A DNA stretch of 64,000 nucleotides, from NCBI GenBank assembly GCA_963854835.1, contig OY978525.1:100581388-100645387 (forward strand), given 5' to 3'. The position numbers and the translations under genes are program-made. The DNA is from Megamerina dolium. Taxonomy: Eukaryota; Arthropoda; Insecta; Diptera; Megamerinidae. Below, piece after piece: positions 46,614 through 58,473 of this stretch. Position 1 is the first letter of the stretch. Each line of letters opens with the position of its first letter. Under the pieces are notes generated by a model. It did no database searches. It had not been told where the DNA came from and was given only the letters and a program-made list of their open reading frames with translations.

Positions 46614-47460
46614 ATTACTGTCGGCCTTACATTTTATTACTCTAGAGGTAATTTCTAAGGATATATATGGTCATTTGTCTATTTTCAGATATTTTTGCGT
46701 TCAGTTTGTATGGCAGCCCCCTTTAGGCATCAAAATAGAACGTAAGTATGTATTAGAAAACTATTGAAAAGGTAAAATTAATAGTGGTCGCGTTCGCATT
46801 TCATCCTCTTGGAGGCTACTCCTGGGCAGATGCGTAGATATTGTCAATTTTCAGGTCTTTTTTTTTTTGTGCAGATCTTAAAAAGTGGAGGTAGGGATCA
46901 GTATGCCCTGAAAAAGTATTGAAGAGATAAAAGTAAAGGGGCAAAAGTTACATTTCACTCAACTACAAGTCGTTTCAGGGTAGCTATAGAGTTATGTGTC
47001 TATTTTCCAGTGCATTTAAGTAAATTTTGTAAGTACGTTTCCTTAAGTGCTGGAGATAAGCCATTCAATTTTAAGTAAAACATTATTATGATAAAATGTA
47101 TGGTGTTCAATATTATAGTTTCCTCCTTAGAGGCAATCTGAGAGTGTTGGGAGCTTATTTTATAAAATTATACAATTATACAATGGAGCTCCCTTAAGGG
47201 TTGAATATATGAGGAAAGTATATTTCGGAGCAATGCCGAAAACATAAAATAAATAGGAGCCTGCTATACATTTTTGACATCTAAATGCGACTGCAAGGAG
47301 TGTGACAGAGAATTTTATAAATGAATCACACATTTTGTAGGGGTGCCCCTCTAAAAGATGGAGATAGGGTGTTGATATGTTTCGGAAAAACGTTTAGAAG
47401 GGAAAATTAATAATAATCGGTAATATATTTCATACCTCTAGAAGCGAAATTTTATAACTA

Positions 47461-49743
47461 AATAATAAGAAAAGTGATGATCGAATATTTTTAGTCTATT
47501 AGAACTGAAATTTATATTCAAAATTTTTCTCCCATACATTTATTGGTCACCTCAATACGATATATCACAGAAATGTATATTCTAGAGCATATGGTGAACA
47601 TTTTTTGGAAAAATTCTGACATTTTCTAAATCACTACCATAAAATTTATAGAGCTTAAGTGTTTTTTTTTTCAACAATATTCATTCGCACTACCAGTATA
47701 ACATTGCTAATTTAATTTTGAGCAATCTTCTTAAATCTTTTGCTTGTGGCTTCAAAATACAAAATACTAAGTACAAAGACAGAGTTTCTCGGTATCAAAA
47801 GTTTAAATGAAATTGAAGAACATTTTAAGTTTCAATTTATTTCACAAAGAAAATTCTTAAAGAATATACATATACTCTGCGTATGTATATAGCTGATGTA
47901 TATAGGCATGTACGTATCGAAAATTTTTACAAGGAGGTTTGATTGATCTAAATTTACCATTTTATACTGCAAGTGTAAATTCTACGACATTATTTATAAA
48001 TTTCCACATATCTATAATATATAATTATTACCCCAAAAAAAAAAACACTCAAAAGTGTATTAGAAATTCTATAATATGAGAGTCTCTTCATAGGTTCTGT
48101 TTTGTTCTCAAAAACCCTCCCATTGTGTACAGCTCTTTATATTTGTATGTTCGAATTACTCATACGTGAACAACAAAGCAACAACCTAATACGCAAGTAT
48201 ATGTATTACAATCAAAGCAAGAATTTAGCACGTTGAATGGTGAAATGTAGGTACATAGAAAGAAGAAATCCTATATGCACGCACGAAATAAAGTATGTCA
48301 TCGCCTAATATTGAAGGATTAAATTTAAAATTGTTTGCCTCATGACATTGTTTTAAAAAAAAACTCTGCAGCATTGGCAATTTGTTTAACCATCCCACCC
48401 ACCTCCACCACCACCACCCAACCCATGACTGACACATCAACAAATAAGAGCTATAAAAATTTCAACCCTTGTACATTATGTGTATGTTGTAATATCCTTT
48501 AAGAGCAATGTCATAGTATTGTACATAGTAGTTGTTAATGTTGGTACTGTTTCCGTTGTCATTATTTAGCCAACACTTTGCTGATGTAATTAGTGTAAAA
48601 ATAAGTTATTCTTATTTCTCTTTTTTTTTTTTGGCTTTGGTGTTTATGTTTCCATTTTGTTTGGTATTTTATTTTATTTTTCATTTTTCTGTGGAATTCA
48701 AATATTGTTTACGCAGCAAAGATATGTAAACATGTTTTTTGTTCTTTGCAATGTTTACCACTTTCAATTAAATATTGCTTATATTTTTATAATTTCATTA
48801 TTTTTTACAATAATTTTTCTTTTTAATATCCGCTTTTTTTTACCCCGTTTTATTTCTCTAAGTAAGACCTTTACATATGTGTATGTAAATATGTTTGTGT
48901 GTGTATGATATGTTAAAAAAATAATTGCATTTTATATAAGCTGCTTAATTAGAAGAGAAGTTTTTGGCAAACAAAACAACAGAAAATGACATTAAAATAA
49001 ATAAGAGTTGAATGGAATTTTTATTTGTTTATAATCGGTTGCTACTCGTAATTATATTTTGGTATTTGTGCAACACAAATATGTACTACCAGCAACAGTA
49101 TCGTAAAGTTTAACATTTTGAATTAATGTCGAAAAAAGTTAAGTTTATATATTCTCTTTTCGACATTATTGCAAAAACTGTACAATAATATCAAAAAAGG
49201 GCGTAGAAGAAACTGAAAATTTTCCAAATTACAATTTACAATATTATTGCCAACATTTAGAATTAATATCGAAAAAAATTTGCAAAAAAGTCGAAAGTTA
49301 AATTTATATATTCCTCTTGCGACATTATTGCAAAAACTGTGCAATAATATCAAAAAAGGGCACAGGGGAAATTTGCGAAATTTTGCAATAATGTCCAAAA
49401 CTATCTTTTTCCACATATAAAAAATTTCAAAATTAGTGTAAAAAAACTTCACTCCACTTTCAAAACGATTTTTCGCATGAGTGGTGCAATTTATTTTCTT
49501 TACAGAGACTTGAAATTTTCATTTCGATCAAAATGTAGAATTATGATACTTAAATAAAACAATGAAAAGTATGTCATAAAGAGCTCTTCACCTTAGATTC
49601 CGTATAGTTTGCGAATCGCTTAGAAAACGGCTTGTGTCAATTGATTCAAAGAAACGATGAAGAAATATAATCGCAATGTACCGAATGCTATACATAATGT
49701 CTACACAGGTGACGAATCTTTAAAATCGGAAAAGCAGGTAATA
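47461..49743. other. Gene-free AT-rich stretch
   Basis: No transposon recognised apart from the tandem duplication listed at 49110-49385. A GGT-rich patch (on the minus strand) lies at about 48390-48425. Open frames at 48532-48908 are Phe/Tyr-rich low complexity. Confidence 0.45.
49110..49385. repeat. Tandem duplication of about 140-165 bp
   Basis: Two direct units. The first starts TAACATTTTGAATTAATGTC near 49111, the second CAACATTTAGAATTAATATC near 49251. Both contain CGACATTATTGCAAAAACTG and CAATAATATCAAAAAAGGGC. The second has about 25 extra bases near its start. The 109-residue minus-strand frame simply reads through both units and repeats itself. Confidence 0.75.
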
Positions 49744-51313
49744 GGGTGAAAGTTGATAAATGTAAACAGGGGTAAATGTAAACATGGCTCATGCTTCACA
49801 CAATTTTAAGCTTTCAAATGTGAAATAACGGTAAAACAACGGACAATTGCATATTTTTTCACATACGTATGCCTTATGCGACTGTACACTGATTTCAGTT
49901 GCCGCCGGAATTTTTTGTGAGAGGTTGATGTGAAAAATAAAAACATGACCTTCAGGGCAGCCCAGGAGGCTTATAGGGTACCTGTATTTGATATTTATTG
50001 TTATTTGTTTTATTATCATTTTATTATTTATTGTTATTTTTGTGAAAATTGGACAAGGTCGTGGATATGCATTGCCATTAGAAGTCGAGAACGACATTTT
50101 TAAGAGCCTCCTTCAACGATCTTCGAGTGGTTATCTTTGCGATAAAGAAGAGTTGCGAGATTTGATCTAACAGTACGTGATTAATAACAAATTAAAGACC
50201 CCGTTTAATAACTCTAGCCCCGTTGACGAGTGGTGTCGAAACTTTACGAAAAGACATCCTACGATATCCCTTAAGAAACCGGAGCTACTACAGATATGCC
50301 GAAAAGATGCTAGAAAACCTGAAATTACTCACAATTTTCATAATAAGTTAAAAGACGTTGTAACGAAGCATAGGCTAGACGAGCAAAAATCTAGCTTCAT
50401 ATTTAATGCTGATGAAATTGGTTTTTGTAGTGATCCAAACAAGCTGAGGGCAATAGGACAAATGGGATTTACAATAAGTAGGCTCACTGATGGATCTGAA
50501 TGTGAATCAACCATGGTTTTGGCATGTGTTTCAGCGAATGACTTTGCTTTGCCCCCTTTAATTATATTTAAAAGCGAGGCAGTAGAGGCGCGATGGACAA
50601 ATGATGAAACGTATCCTGAGATTTTGTATGGTGCTTCGAAGAACGGATGGAAGAACCACAGTTCTATAACTGGTTTATCAACGGATTTATTTCTCATGTT
50701 GGATCCCTGAGAAAAGAAATGAATGGTCAATCTACTTTGTTGCTCTATGATGGGCATTCCAGCCATGTCAGTGTTAGAATAGTAGAAAACGCAATGAAAA
50801 ACAACATTCAGCTTCTCGGATTCCGCAGTAACTTGACTGATAAAATTCAGACATTGGACAAAGCTGTTTTTGGCCCGGTTAAGATGGCTTGGGATAAATT
50901 AATTAATTTATGCAATTTTTGGATGGTTTTCCTTTCAACATGGAATTTAGGGTAAATGTAAACAATAATTTTTATGTCTTTTTCTCGCAGCACAGTATTA
51001 AATAGTAACATTTGTATTCATTTACCCTATCAAAACTTTAAATATGCTGCATAGAAACTAAAATCATTGTTTACTTTTATCCCAGCATTTTGAAAATATA
51101 CAAATAAAGCTTGGGTATATGTAAACATAATACCATTAACCGTAGTTACAAAATTTTTAAAATTAGTTTTTACTTTTATAGTAAAGAAATGCAATATTTT
51201 CGCATTCCCATTTATGATTTTTCGTAAAGTTTTGCAATAAAAAAGTAAAAAAAAATTTTAAGTCAATATTTTTCAAAAATCAAGAATTTCTTTACAATTA
51301 CCCATATTGACCC
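49744..51313 (+). mobile_element. pogo/Tigger-like transposon
   Basis: About 1.57 kb between TA dinucleotides (49742-49743 and 51314-51315). The ends are imperfect inverted repeats: GGGTGAAAGTTGATAAATGT on the left and GGGTCAATATGGGTAATTGT inverted on the right, with further GGTAAATGTAAAC motifs just inside. The encoded transposase is CENP-B-like and disrupted. Confidence 0.75.
49939..50955 (+). pseudogene. pogo-like transposase, stop and frameshift
   Basis: Transposase of the pogo/Tigger group. The N-terminal Psq-type helix-turn-helix is represented by TFRAAQEAYRVPVFD (about 49949). The CENP-B-type DNA-binding region follows (GRGYALPLEVENDIFKSLLQ, then PVDEWCRNFTKRHPTISLKK). The DDE catalytic domain has its first Asp in FIFNADEIGFCSD and second in LLLYDGHSSHVSVRI. 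The region expected to hold the last acidic residue lies near SNLTDKIQTLDKAVFGPVK. A TAA at 50168-50170 interrupts the frame in the DNA-binding region. A frameshift near 50650 separates the two halves of the catalytic domain. It is dead; no intact partner is in the window. Confidence 0.85.
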
Positions 51314-51315
51314 TA

Positions 51316-52678
51316 TACTCAATTCTAAATGGTACATTTTGTCCACCAAAAGACATCGGAGGGATGAGAAAAGCCAAACTCGTCTAAAATGAATCATTCT
51401 CCAGTACAACTATGCAAAATCTCACACATCAGCTGAAACAACTGCCTACTTAAGCACTCAAAATATTGAATTTATGAGTCACGTGCAATAACTTCTTTTT
51501 ATTCCTGTATTTTTAAAATCTTTCAACGAAAATTGGGACGCTTTTATTGGGACGAATTATCGAAAATTTGGATGTTCGGATGTTGGCCTATAATGTAGTA
51601 TATAATGGACATATGAACGATCTCAAAAATCTTTACTGATTCTGACCTTTCAGAATCAGTAAAGATTTTTGAGCTTCCATCACAAAAAGGGTGTTCCCTT
51701 TTATGAATAAAAAAGGACCAACATATGGTCCAAGTCTTTTTATCTGTGACAAAGTGATTTAACAAACGTTGTACAATACGGAGTTGCCAAATATGCTAAA
51801 GTAGGTCTCTCTACATCAATTAAAATACACACAACATTGACTGAAATATAAGCTCACTTCAGAACTTATATAGACTTTGTGTTAAGTAGTTGATATTTTG
51901 GGCTGATTATGTGTCCATTTTTATCAAACTAAAAAACAACAATATTACAAATTATATTACATATTTTTAAAGTTTCATATTACAAAAAAAAAACAAACAA
52001 CTGATCACGTATTTGTATCATAATTCAACCATCATTATAAAACTCATAAAATACACATCTATAGTAAATACAAAGAAAACATCATCAGAGTCTATCAGAT
52101 CGCCTGCCATTGCATTTCTAATTTTTGAATATATTCTAAAATGAAGATATGTATTTGTATATTAGATCGGGTCGCTCCCCATAAAAAAAATGAATTTTCA
52201 AATATCCACCCCTTGATAATATATTGGCATCAAAATACAGCCAATATATTTTTTATTATCATAACTCTGACATTTGATGATCAGGGAAGTTTTTTCATGA
52301 ATAAACATCAAAATTCGTTGGTGCAATTCTGAGTTACTAAATACTCTAGCCATATGTGATTTCGGCATCAATGTTACCTTTACAACAATATACCGTATAA
52401 TATCAGCAAATCAACCATGAATCATCAAAATTGTGATAAAATGACAATTTTGGCTGTTTTAAGTGTAGTCCAAAAAAAATTTTTTAATGGTATTGAGATG
52501 CTCTATTTCGACCTCTCAACTAAGTTCTAAATATTTGAAATATTTTTCATCGATACACCTTAATGAATATATCGTACAAGTGCATATTGTATGTGCAAAT
52601 ATTTATGTAGAAAATAAAAAATAAAATAAAATTCTCGTGAATTTGTATTTCTCATTTTAGCTTAAATCAAATCCAATA
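51316..52678. other. Gene-free AT-rich stretch
   Basis: Contains the perfect hairpin at 51622-51673. A second, weaker inverted pair AATATATTGGC / GCCAATATATT lies near 52219-52251. No coding trace supported. Confidence 0.45.
51622..51673. repeat. Perfect 24-bp inverted repeat with 4-base loop
   Basis: The left arm at 51622-51645 starts CTCAAAAATCTTTACTGATT. The right arm at 51650-51673 is its exact reverse complement, with loop CCTT. Pairing stops abruptly at both outer ends. No related sequence seen elsewhere in the window. Confidence 0.95.
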
Positions 52679-53498
52679 CAGGGTATTTCAATAAGAGACG
52701 TCATTTTAAATTTTCCATTATTTTTTCAGGTGTCAATATACAACTGTCATTCGTTGACATTTGACAAAGAAGAACTAGAGATGTTCAGATATGGATCGAT
52801 ACATGCTTGCACAATGCATTAAAGATCAAGAAGATCAAGAAGATCAAGATTTCTTAAACACAATTATTTTGAGGTGATGAGGCTCATTTGCATCTGTCTG
52901 GGTACGTGAATAAGTCAAACTTTTCCATCTGGGGCTCCGAAACTCCAAGTGAAATGATCGAACAACCTCTCCATCCACAATGATTGACAGTTTGGTGAGG
53001 TTTTTGGAGTGGCGGTGTTATTGGGCCATATATGTTTTTAAAATTATGCTGGTGCTACCGTTTCAGTGAATGTATTGCATTACCGAACGATGTTGACTGA
53101 CTTTTTTTGGCCTGAACTTGATACTATCGACTTGGACGACGTTTATTTTCAGCAAAACGGCGCCACATACTATAGTGCTGGTGAACCAAAGGCTCTACAG
53201 CGTGAAAAATTTCCTGGACGTGTGATTTCACGAAATGGAAGCTTTGAATGGTTGGCGGATCATGCAATTATATTTTTTTCTTTAGAGCTACATTAAAGAT
53301 TAAGTCTACATCAATACTCCATCAAAAAAATGCCCATATGTAAGAAGAGTCACGGCGGACATTTGGCAGATATTGTGCTCCATTACTAACCGCAGAGTTT
53401 GTACTTGGATTAAAATAAAAATTATCACCTCTTTTCACAAAAATATTGATTTTTTCTTTTTTTTAATTTAACATGACGCCTCTCCTTTAAATACCCTT
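52679..53498 (+). mobile_element. DD41D-type transposon, internally deleted
   Basis: About 0.8 kb. The left end CAGGGTATTTCAATAAGAGA follows TA. The right end, inverted, reads AAGGGTATTTAAAGGAGAGG and has lost its terminal G and TA. Both ends share CGTCAT and TTAAAT further in. The transposase lacks its N-terminal half. Recognisable parts are GDEAHLHLSGYVNKSN (first Asp, near 52873), a segment like NYAGATVSVNVLHYRTMLTD, then DVYFQQNGATYYSA, where Asn replaces the expected second Asp. A small deletion removes the third-Asp motif near 53265. It is related to, but clearly a different lineage from, the DD41D element at 35938. Confidence 0.78.
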
Positions 53499-53620
53499 CA
53501 TAAATGTATATAGCATTAGTATTGGATTTATATTCCTAAAGTACATACTAATGTATGTACTTTTCATTTTTGCTTACATTTGTTTTATGATTATTTATTG
53601 TTGTTGTTGTTGTTGTTATG

Positions 53621-53668
<48 letters not shown>

Positions 53669-54089
53669 GCATTTTAATAAGTTTAGTCACGTTCATACCG
53701 CAAAAGGATTTTATGAATTAAATTTGTCTGCATTTATTTATGTAGACACATTTGTACTCATTCGTTTGTTTATATACATATGTATATATTCATATTCGTA
53801 TTTAGATTGCATGTGTACATGTATGGGGAAGCGTAAATAGTAATGATGCATTTGTATTTTTCTATATGTATTTAATTTATGAAAGTTGTAAGCAACATAC
53901 ACACACTTAGCTTTATCTAAGGTATTTGTATGGTATAATACAATATAAGGCACCACCCAAAAAAAAAAAAAAAAAAAAAAATTAGTAAAATTGAGATCTA
54001 TTTGAACAACAAAATTTAGATTTTAAATAATTTAAATTAAAATTAAACACCAAAATTGCTTATACGACGACCACTATGCCACACTTTTT
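53499..54089. other. Gene-free stretch with microsatellites
   Basis: Contains a GTT tract (53599-53617), a long ATT tract (53620-53668) and an A-run (about 53959-53981). No coding trace. Confidence 0.6.
53620..53668. repeat. ATT trinucleotide microsatellite
   Basis: About sixteen perfect ATT units directly after a GTT tract at 53599-53617. Confidence 0.95.
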
Positions 54090-55494
54090 TATACCCTGCT
54101 TAATGCAATATGCAAGGTATATTCATTTCGGTCAGATGTTGGTAACCACTTGAAGGAATCTACGGAGATATAGAAAATTATATATATTCGTGATCAGCGC
54201 TGCTTCCATTTTCGATTTAATGATGTCCGTCCGTCTGTCTGTCACCTGGCTGATTCGCACGATAACTTGAGCAAATATTGAGCTATTTTGACGAAATTTG
54301 GCATAAGTAACCTTTCATCCAAGGGTACGGAAGGGATTGATATTGGGCATGATCGGTCAATAGCCACGCCCACACCCACATTCAAAGCGACTAACCTTGG
54401 AATTTTCAAAATCTTTAATTTGCTATAACTCACTTAATATACCATCTGGGACAACAATATTTGGCACATAGAGTTATATTATACTACTACATAACCTTGC
54501 CAAAAATGGGGGAGCCATGCCTACTTCTTATAGTAGCTCCCATACAAAGTGTCTGTACTTCTTGTAAATTGAAACAGCTGTAACTTCTGCAATCTTCTGG
54601 ATAGAATAACTATAATTGATGCTTAGATTAATATGGTAGTCGGAAATAATCTGGCAGAAAATCAGCGTACCACGCCCACTTCTTATTGGGGCTCCCATAC
54701 AAAGTTACGGAAATTAAAGAAAAGGTTAAACGGCATAACTTGCAAACTACTCAGCGTAGAATAACCAGATTTAAGGTATGGATTAGCATTGTAAGAGCAA
54801 CTAGACTCACAGGAAATGGACTCGCCACGCCTACTTTTTACAGTAGCCCCCATACAAAATGACCGAATTTCTTTTAAATTGAATTAGCCCTAACTTCTGC
54901 ATCCTTCTGTCTAGAACAATCATAATTAACACTTAGATTAATATGGTAGACGAAAATAATCTGGCAAAAAATCAGCGTACCATGTCCACTTCTTATTGGG
55001 GCTCCCATACAAAGTTACGAAAATTAAAGAAAAGGTTAAACGTCATAACATGCAAACTATTCAACTTAGGACAAACAAATTTAAGGTGTGAATTAATATT
55101 GAAAAATTAATTGGATTTACAAGAAAGATGTAAGCCACGCCCACTTTTATATAGCTCCCATATTAAGCCTCGGAATTATCGAAAAAAAAACTCCTTTAAA
55201 TTATCCCTTTTAAAATCCCCATAACTTACAAAGTCCTTCGTCAAAGTCAACCATATTTCGGGTGTAGATTAGTATTATATGCAAAAATAGTTTCTTAAAA
55301 AACTGACGAGCCAAGCCTACTTCTTAATAATTCATTTAATAATTCTTAATAATTCTACTTAATTCGTAGCTCCCATACAAAGTAGTGGATATAAAAGAAA
55401 AAGATGAAATTCGAGCAAACTTTTTATGTATTTATCTACATATACAGGGTATAATTTGGTCGGCCCCAGCCGACTGTAAGGTAATTTTTTTTTT
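54090..55494 (+). repeat. Family A periodic interspersed repeat, copy 3
   Basis: Complete copy in the same orientation as copy 1. It begins TATACCCTGC and ends CAGGGTATAATTTGG, then the GTCGGC/GCCGAC hairpin (55459-55474) and a T-run. CCACGCCCAC boxes or altered versions are at about 54363, 54514, 54670, 54824, 54980, 55134 and 55310, spaced 151, 156, 154, 156, 154 and 176 bp. Several boxes carry one or two changes, so this copy is older than copies 1 and 2. T-runs lie immediately outside both ends, consistent with insertion into a T-rich target. Confidence 0.8.
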
Positions 55495-57276
55495 CAACTT
55501 CATCCGAATATTCCGTATATAAAGAAATGAAAGAGCACGAATATATCAAAATTACACCCTGTCTTCTCTAAATCAATAAAATTGAAAAACAAACACTTCT
55601 ATTAATTATATTCAGATGTTTTATAAATGGTATGTTCTATATTTGCTGGTTTTAGATTGTCCTGCAGATTTAATATAACATATTTTGTTTGTGTTGTATT
55701 CGTAAATACCATATAATTGTATAATTGAAATAATAAATCAAAAATTCTGAAGTTTATTGAGAATGAAGAGATTAATACAGGTAGCAGACCAAATAAAGAA
55801 GTTTTAAAATAAATTAAATTATACACAAATGAACTTTGTGTAGTATTCTGAGCAATTATTTTATTTAATTTTCATAATAAATATTGAATTATGTAATTCT
55901 CACACAGAAATATTGAACTATTTCATTTTTCTTTTCACATAAACACAACATTTAATCATAATCCATTCTAACAAATGTTTTATATGTGAAAGCTAAAGAC
56001 TACTGACTCTTATAGGACCTATAAATTGTAAATATATCATATTTATTTATATACCTACTAAAATAATGTAACACAAACGCATATAGCTCAACTCTAACCA
56101 CATATAATTTCAAGAAATATTTCAGAAAATTACGTGCTCAATATTCGATACCATCGTTATATTCAAATTCATAAATATATCAGTTTATTAAAGATCTATA
56201 TATACATCCACCATGCATAATGTGAATGATAATCATGATAATGATGATGATAATGATGATGATAGTGAAAAAATACAAATTGTCAGTTGACATCCACCGT
56301 TCATAATTTCATTAGAAAACACATTGAAAAAATAAAAAAAAATACAACGTGTCCATTTGCATAGGTAAACAGACTAGATATCAACTTGATGAATGTACAT
56401 AGATGTACCTTCCTATTTAACAATATATATATAAATGTACGCAGTTGTAGCGGTAATTTGATTATTTCATACTCCCCATTTTATACGAATACGTACTATA
56501 CTAGACTATATACATACCTACATACCAATATATTGTATACCATTACTTAAAAGTTGACAAAAACTTTTAAAATGTGTCACTTTGCTAAAGTTTAGCGAAC
56601 AATTTTTGTCAAATGTCATGTTGTGGTGGTGGTTTGGTGGTGACTGTGTTGATACTTTTCATATTTTTTGTTGTTGCTGTTTTTTTGTTCTCATTTTATT
56701 TTTGATTGTGATTTATTTCATGGTATTTAGTTATTTATTTATATCCATATGTTTGACTACACAATTTCTATTAATATTTCTTCAATATTTTTTTGTACAA
56801 TTTGAAGAATAGCTGAGCATTTATTATTATTTTTTTATTTCTAATCATTAAATTATTGCAAAAAGAATTTAAATTAGTTTTGATTTTTATTTATAAATAT
56901 ACAAGAATGTATTTTATATATTATATACAACATGTATGGATTGTCGGAAAATTTATGACGCAACTTATTCACGTTATTTGATTTTTCCATTCAGTTTAAA
57001 GTGTATAGACAAAATATTGGCAAAGTATAGAACGCAGGATAGGCTTGTCAAAAATTCCTTAAAATTTGTGTGAACAATATTTTATAAATGATATACACAG
57101 TTGGGGAAAAGCTGCCCGTGGGCAATTACCAAGATGGTAGTGTTGCACGATGTCGTTGTGTTGGGGTGAAATGATGTTATTATGGATAGTGCACTTACAC
57201 TTCGAATTTAGTTAGGCCTATTTTTCTTTTGATTTTTATTAAAAGACATGAATTTCGCATATTTAAGAATATAAGA
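55495..57276. other. Gene-free AT-rich stretch
   Basis: AT-rich with a GATAAT/GATGAT tract at about 56226-56266. 57095-57180 is less AT-rich (GTTGGGGAAAAGCTGCCCGT), without an open frame of note. No element recognised. Confidence 0.45.
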
Positions 57277-58468
57277 GGGCGGTCCCATAACTACCCGAAC
57301 TAACATATAGATGGCGGTAGTAGTTTGAAAAAAAATACGTTGATGAAAAGTGGCAACCTTAGAAAATGTATGTTTTAAATTTCCAGGCGCCACATTGTTT
57401 AGATCCATCTAAAGTTAGCGACACTCAGTGAATTTGTAAACATGGAAAAAATTGGTCACCGTCTCAGACCAACGAATATTAAAGCGGAACTATTCTTTTT
57501 TTAGATTCTACTCTGGGGGAGTCTGCTTCTTCGTTTATGACCATAAAATATTGGGTGACAGAGTTTAAACGAGGTCGGACGAGTTGCCAAGACGAACGTC
57601 GTAGTGGTCAACCAATTGGGGTGGCCACATCAGAAACGGTTAAGAAAATCCACAAAATGGTATTGGAAGATCGCCGACTGAGGATGCGTGAGCTAGATGA
57701 AATTACAGGCATTTCAAAAAGTGCTATACATTGTATATTGACCGAAAATTTGGAAATAAAGAAGCTGTGTGCAAGATGGGTGCCGCGTTTGCTCACAATA
57801 AAACAAAAATAACGTCGTAAAGATGTTTCTATAGAGTGTTTGGCGATGTTTCACAGTAATAAAGCCAAGTTTTTGCGTCGATTCGTAACTATGGATGCGA
57901 AATGGGTCCACCACTTCACACCTGAGACAAAGAGGCAGTCAAATAGTGGACTGAAAGGGAAGAATCGTGTCGAAAGATGGCGAAGACATTTCCATCTGAA
58001 GGCAAAACCATCAACGGCGAGTATTATGCTAACTTGTTGCAGCATTTAAGTGATGAAATTAAAGAAAAACGGCAGCATTTGGCGAAAAAGAAAGTGTTGT
58101 TTCATCAAGATAATGCACCAGTTCACACATCCGCTATTGTGACGGCCAAAATCAATGAGTTAAAGTTCGAATTGCTTCAGCATGCACCTTATTCGACAGA
58201 TTTAGCTGCTTCGGATTATTTTTTTATTTCCGAATTTGAAAAAAATGGCTTGGTGGTAGAAGATTTGTAAACAATGAAGAGGCGGAGTCTGTGGTAGATG
58301 GCTATTTTAATGAGCTAGACAGTTCATACTATAAACAGGTTATCGAAGCTATAGAATATCGCTGGGGAAAAGTGTATATAGCTAAAAGAAGATTATGTTA
58401 AGAAATAAAGAATATAACTTTTCCCAAATTTGTTGAGTTTTCTTTGTTGGATAGTTCTGGGACCGCAG
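57277..58468 (+). mobile_element. mariner transposon with TIRs
   Basis: About 1.2 kb. The left end is GGGCGGTCCCATAACTACCC and the right end, inverted, CTGCGGTCCCAGAACTATCC. The transposase inside (57440-58400) is broken. It is a different mariner lineage from those at 16735, 18790 and 25035, judged by its HTH and catalytic motifs. Confidence 0.85.
57510..58400 (+). pseudogene. mariner DD34D transposase, frameshifted
   Basis: Plus-strand mariner transposase in pieces. From 57537: YWVTEFKRGRTSCQDERRSG, SETVKKIHKMVLEDRRLRMR and the helix-turn-helix ELDEITGISKSAIHCIL, then KKLCARWVPRLLTIKQK and a stop at 57810-57812. From 57840 come FLRRFVTMDAKWVHHFTPET, which contains the first catalytic Asp, and KRQSNSGL. 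After a frame change near 57975 follows INGEYYANLLQHLSDEIKEK. The second Asp is in FHQDNAPVHTSAIV and the third in YSTDLAASDYFF, with 34 residues between them. A last stop is at 58268-58270. Three lesions make it inactive. Confidence 0.88.
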
Positions 58469-58473
58469 GGATC

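Larger units (their letters stand above)
45050..47460 (+). repeat. Degenerate array with about 155-bp period, interrupted by family A
   Basis: A core resembling TTTGTATGG, then a C-run with CTTAA, then AGTGGAGATAGGG recurs at about 45072, 45190, 46705, 46866, 47026, 47176 and 47334. The last four gaps are 161, 160, 150 and 158 bp. The 1515-bp gap from 45190 to 46705 equals one period plus the 1358-bp family A copy inserted there. Between cores, units share a GAAAA..TATTGA..GATAAAA stretch and a TTACATTT..CTCTAGAGG stretch. Units are highly diverged, so the array is old. No coding capacity. Confidence 0.65.

Noticed and set aside
49123..49452. 109-residue minus-strand frame with an internal repeat
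   Set aside because: The internal repeat is the tandem DNA duplication itself.
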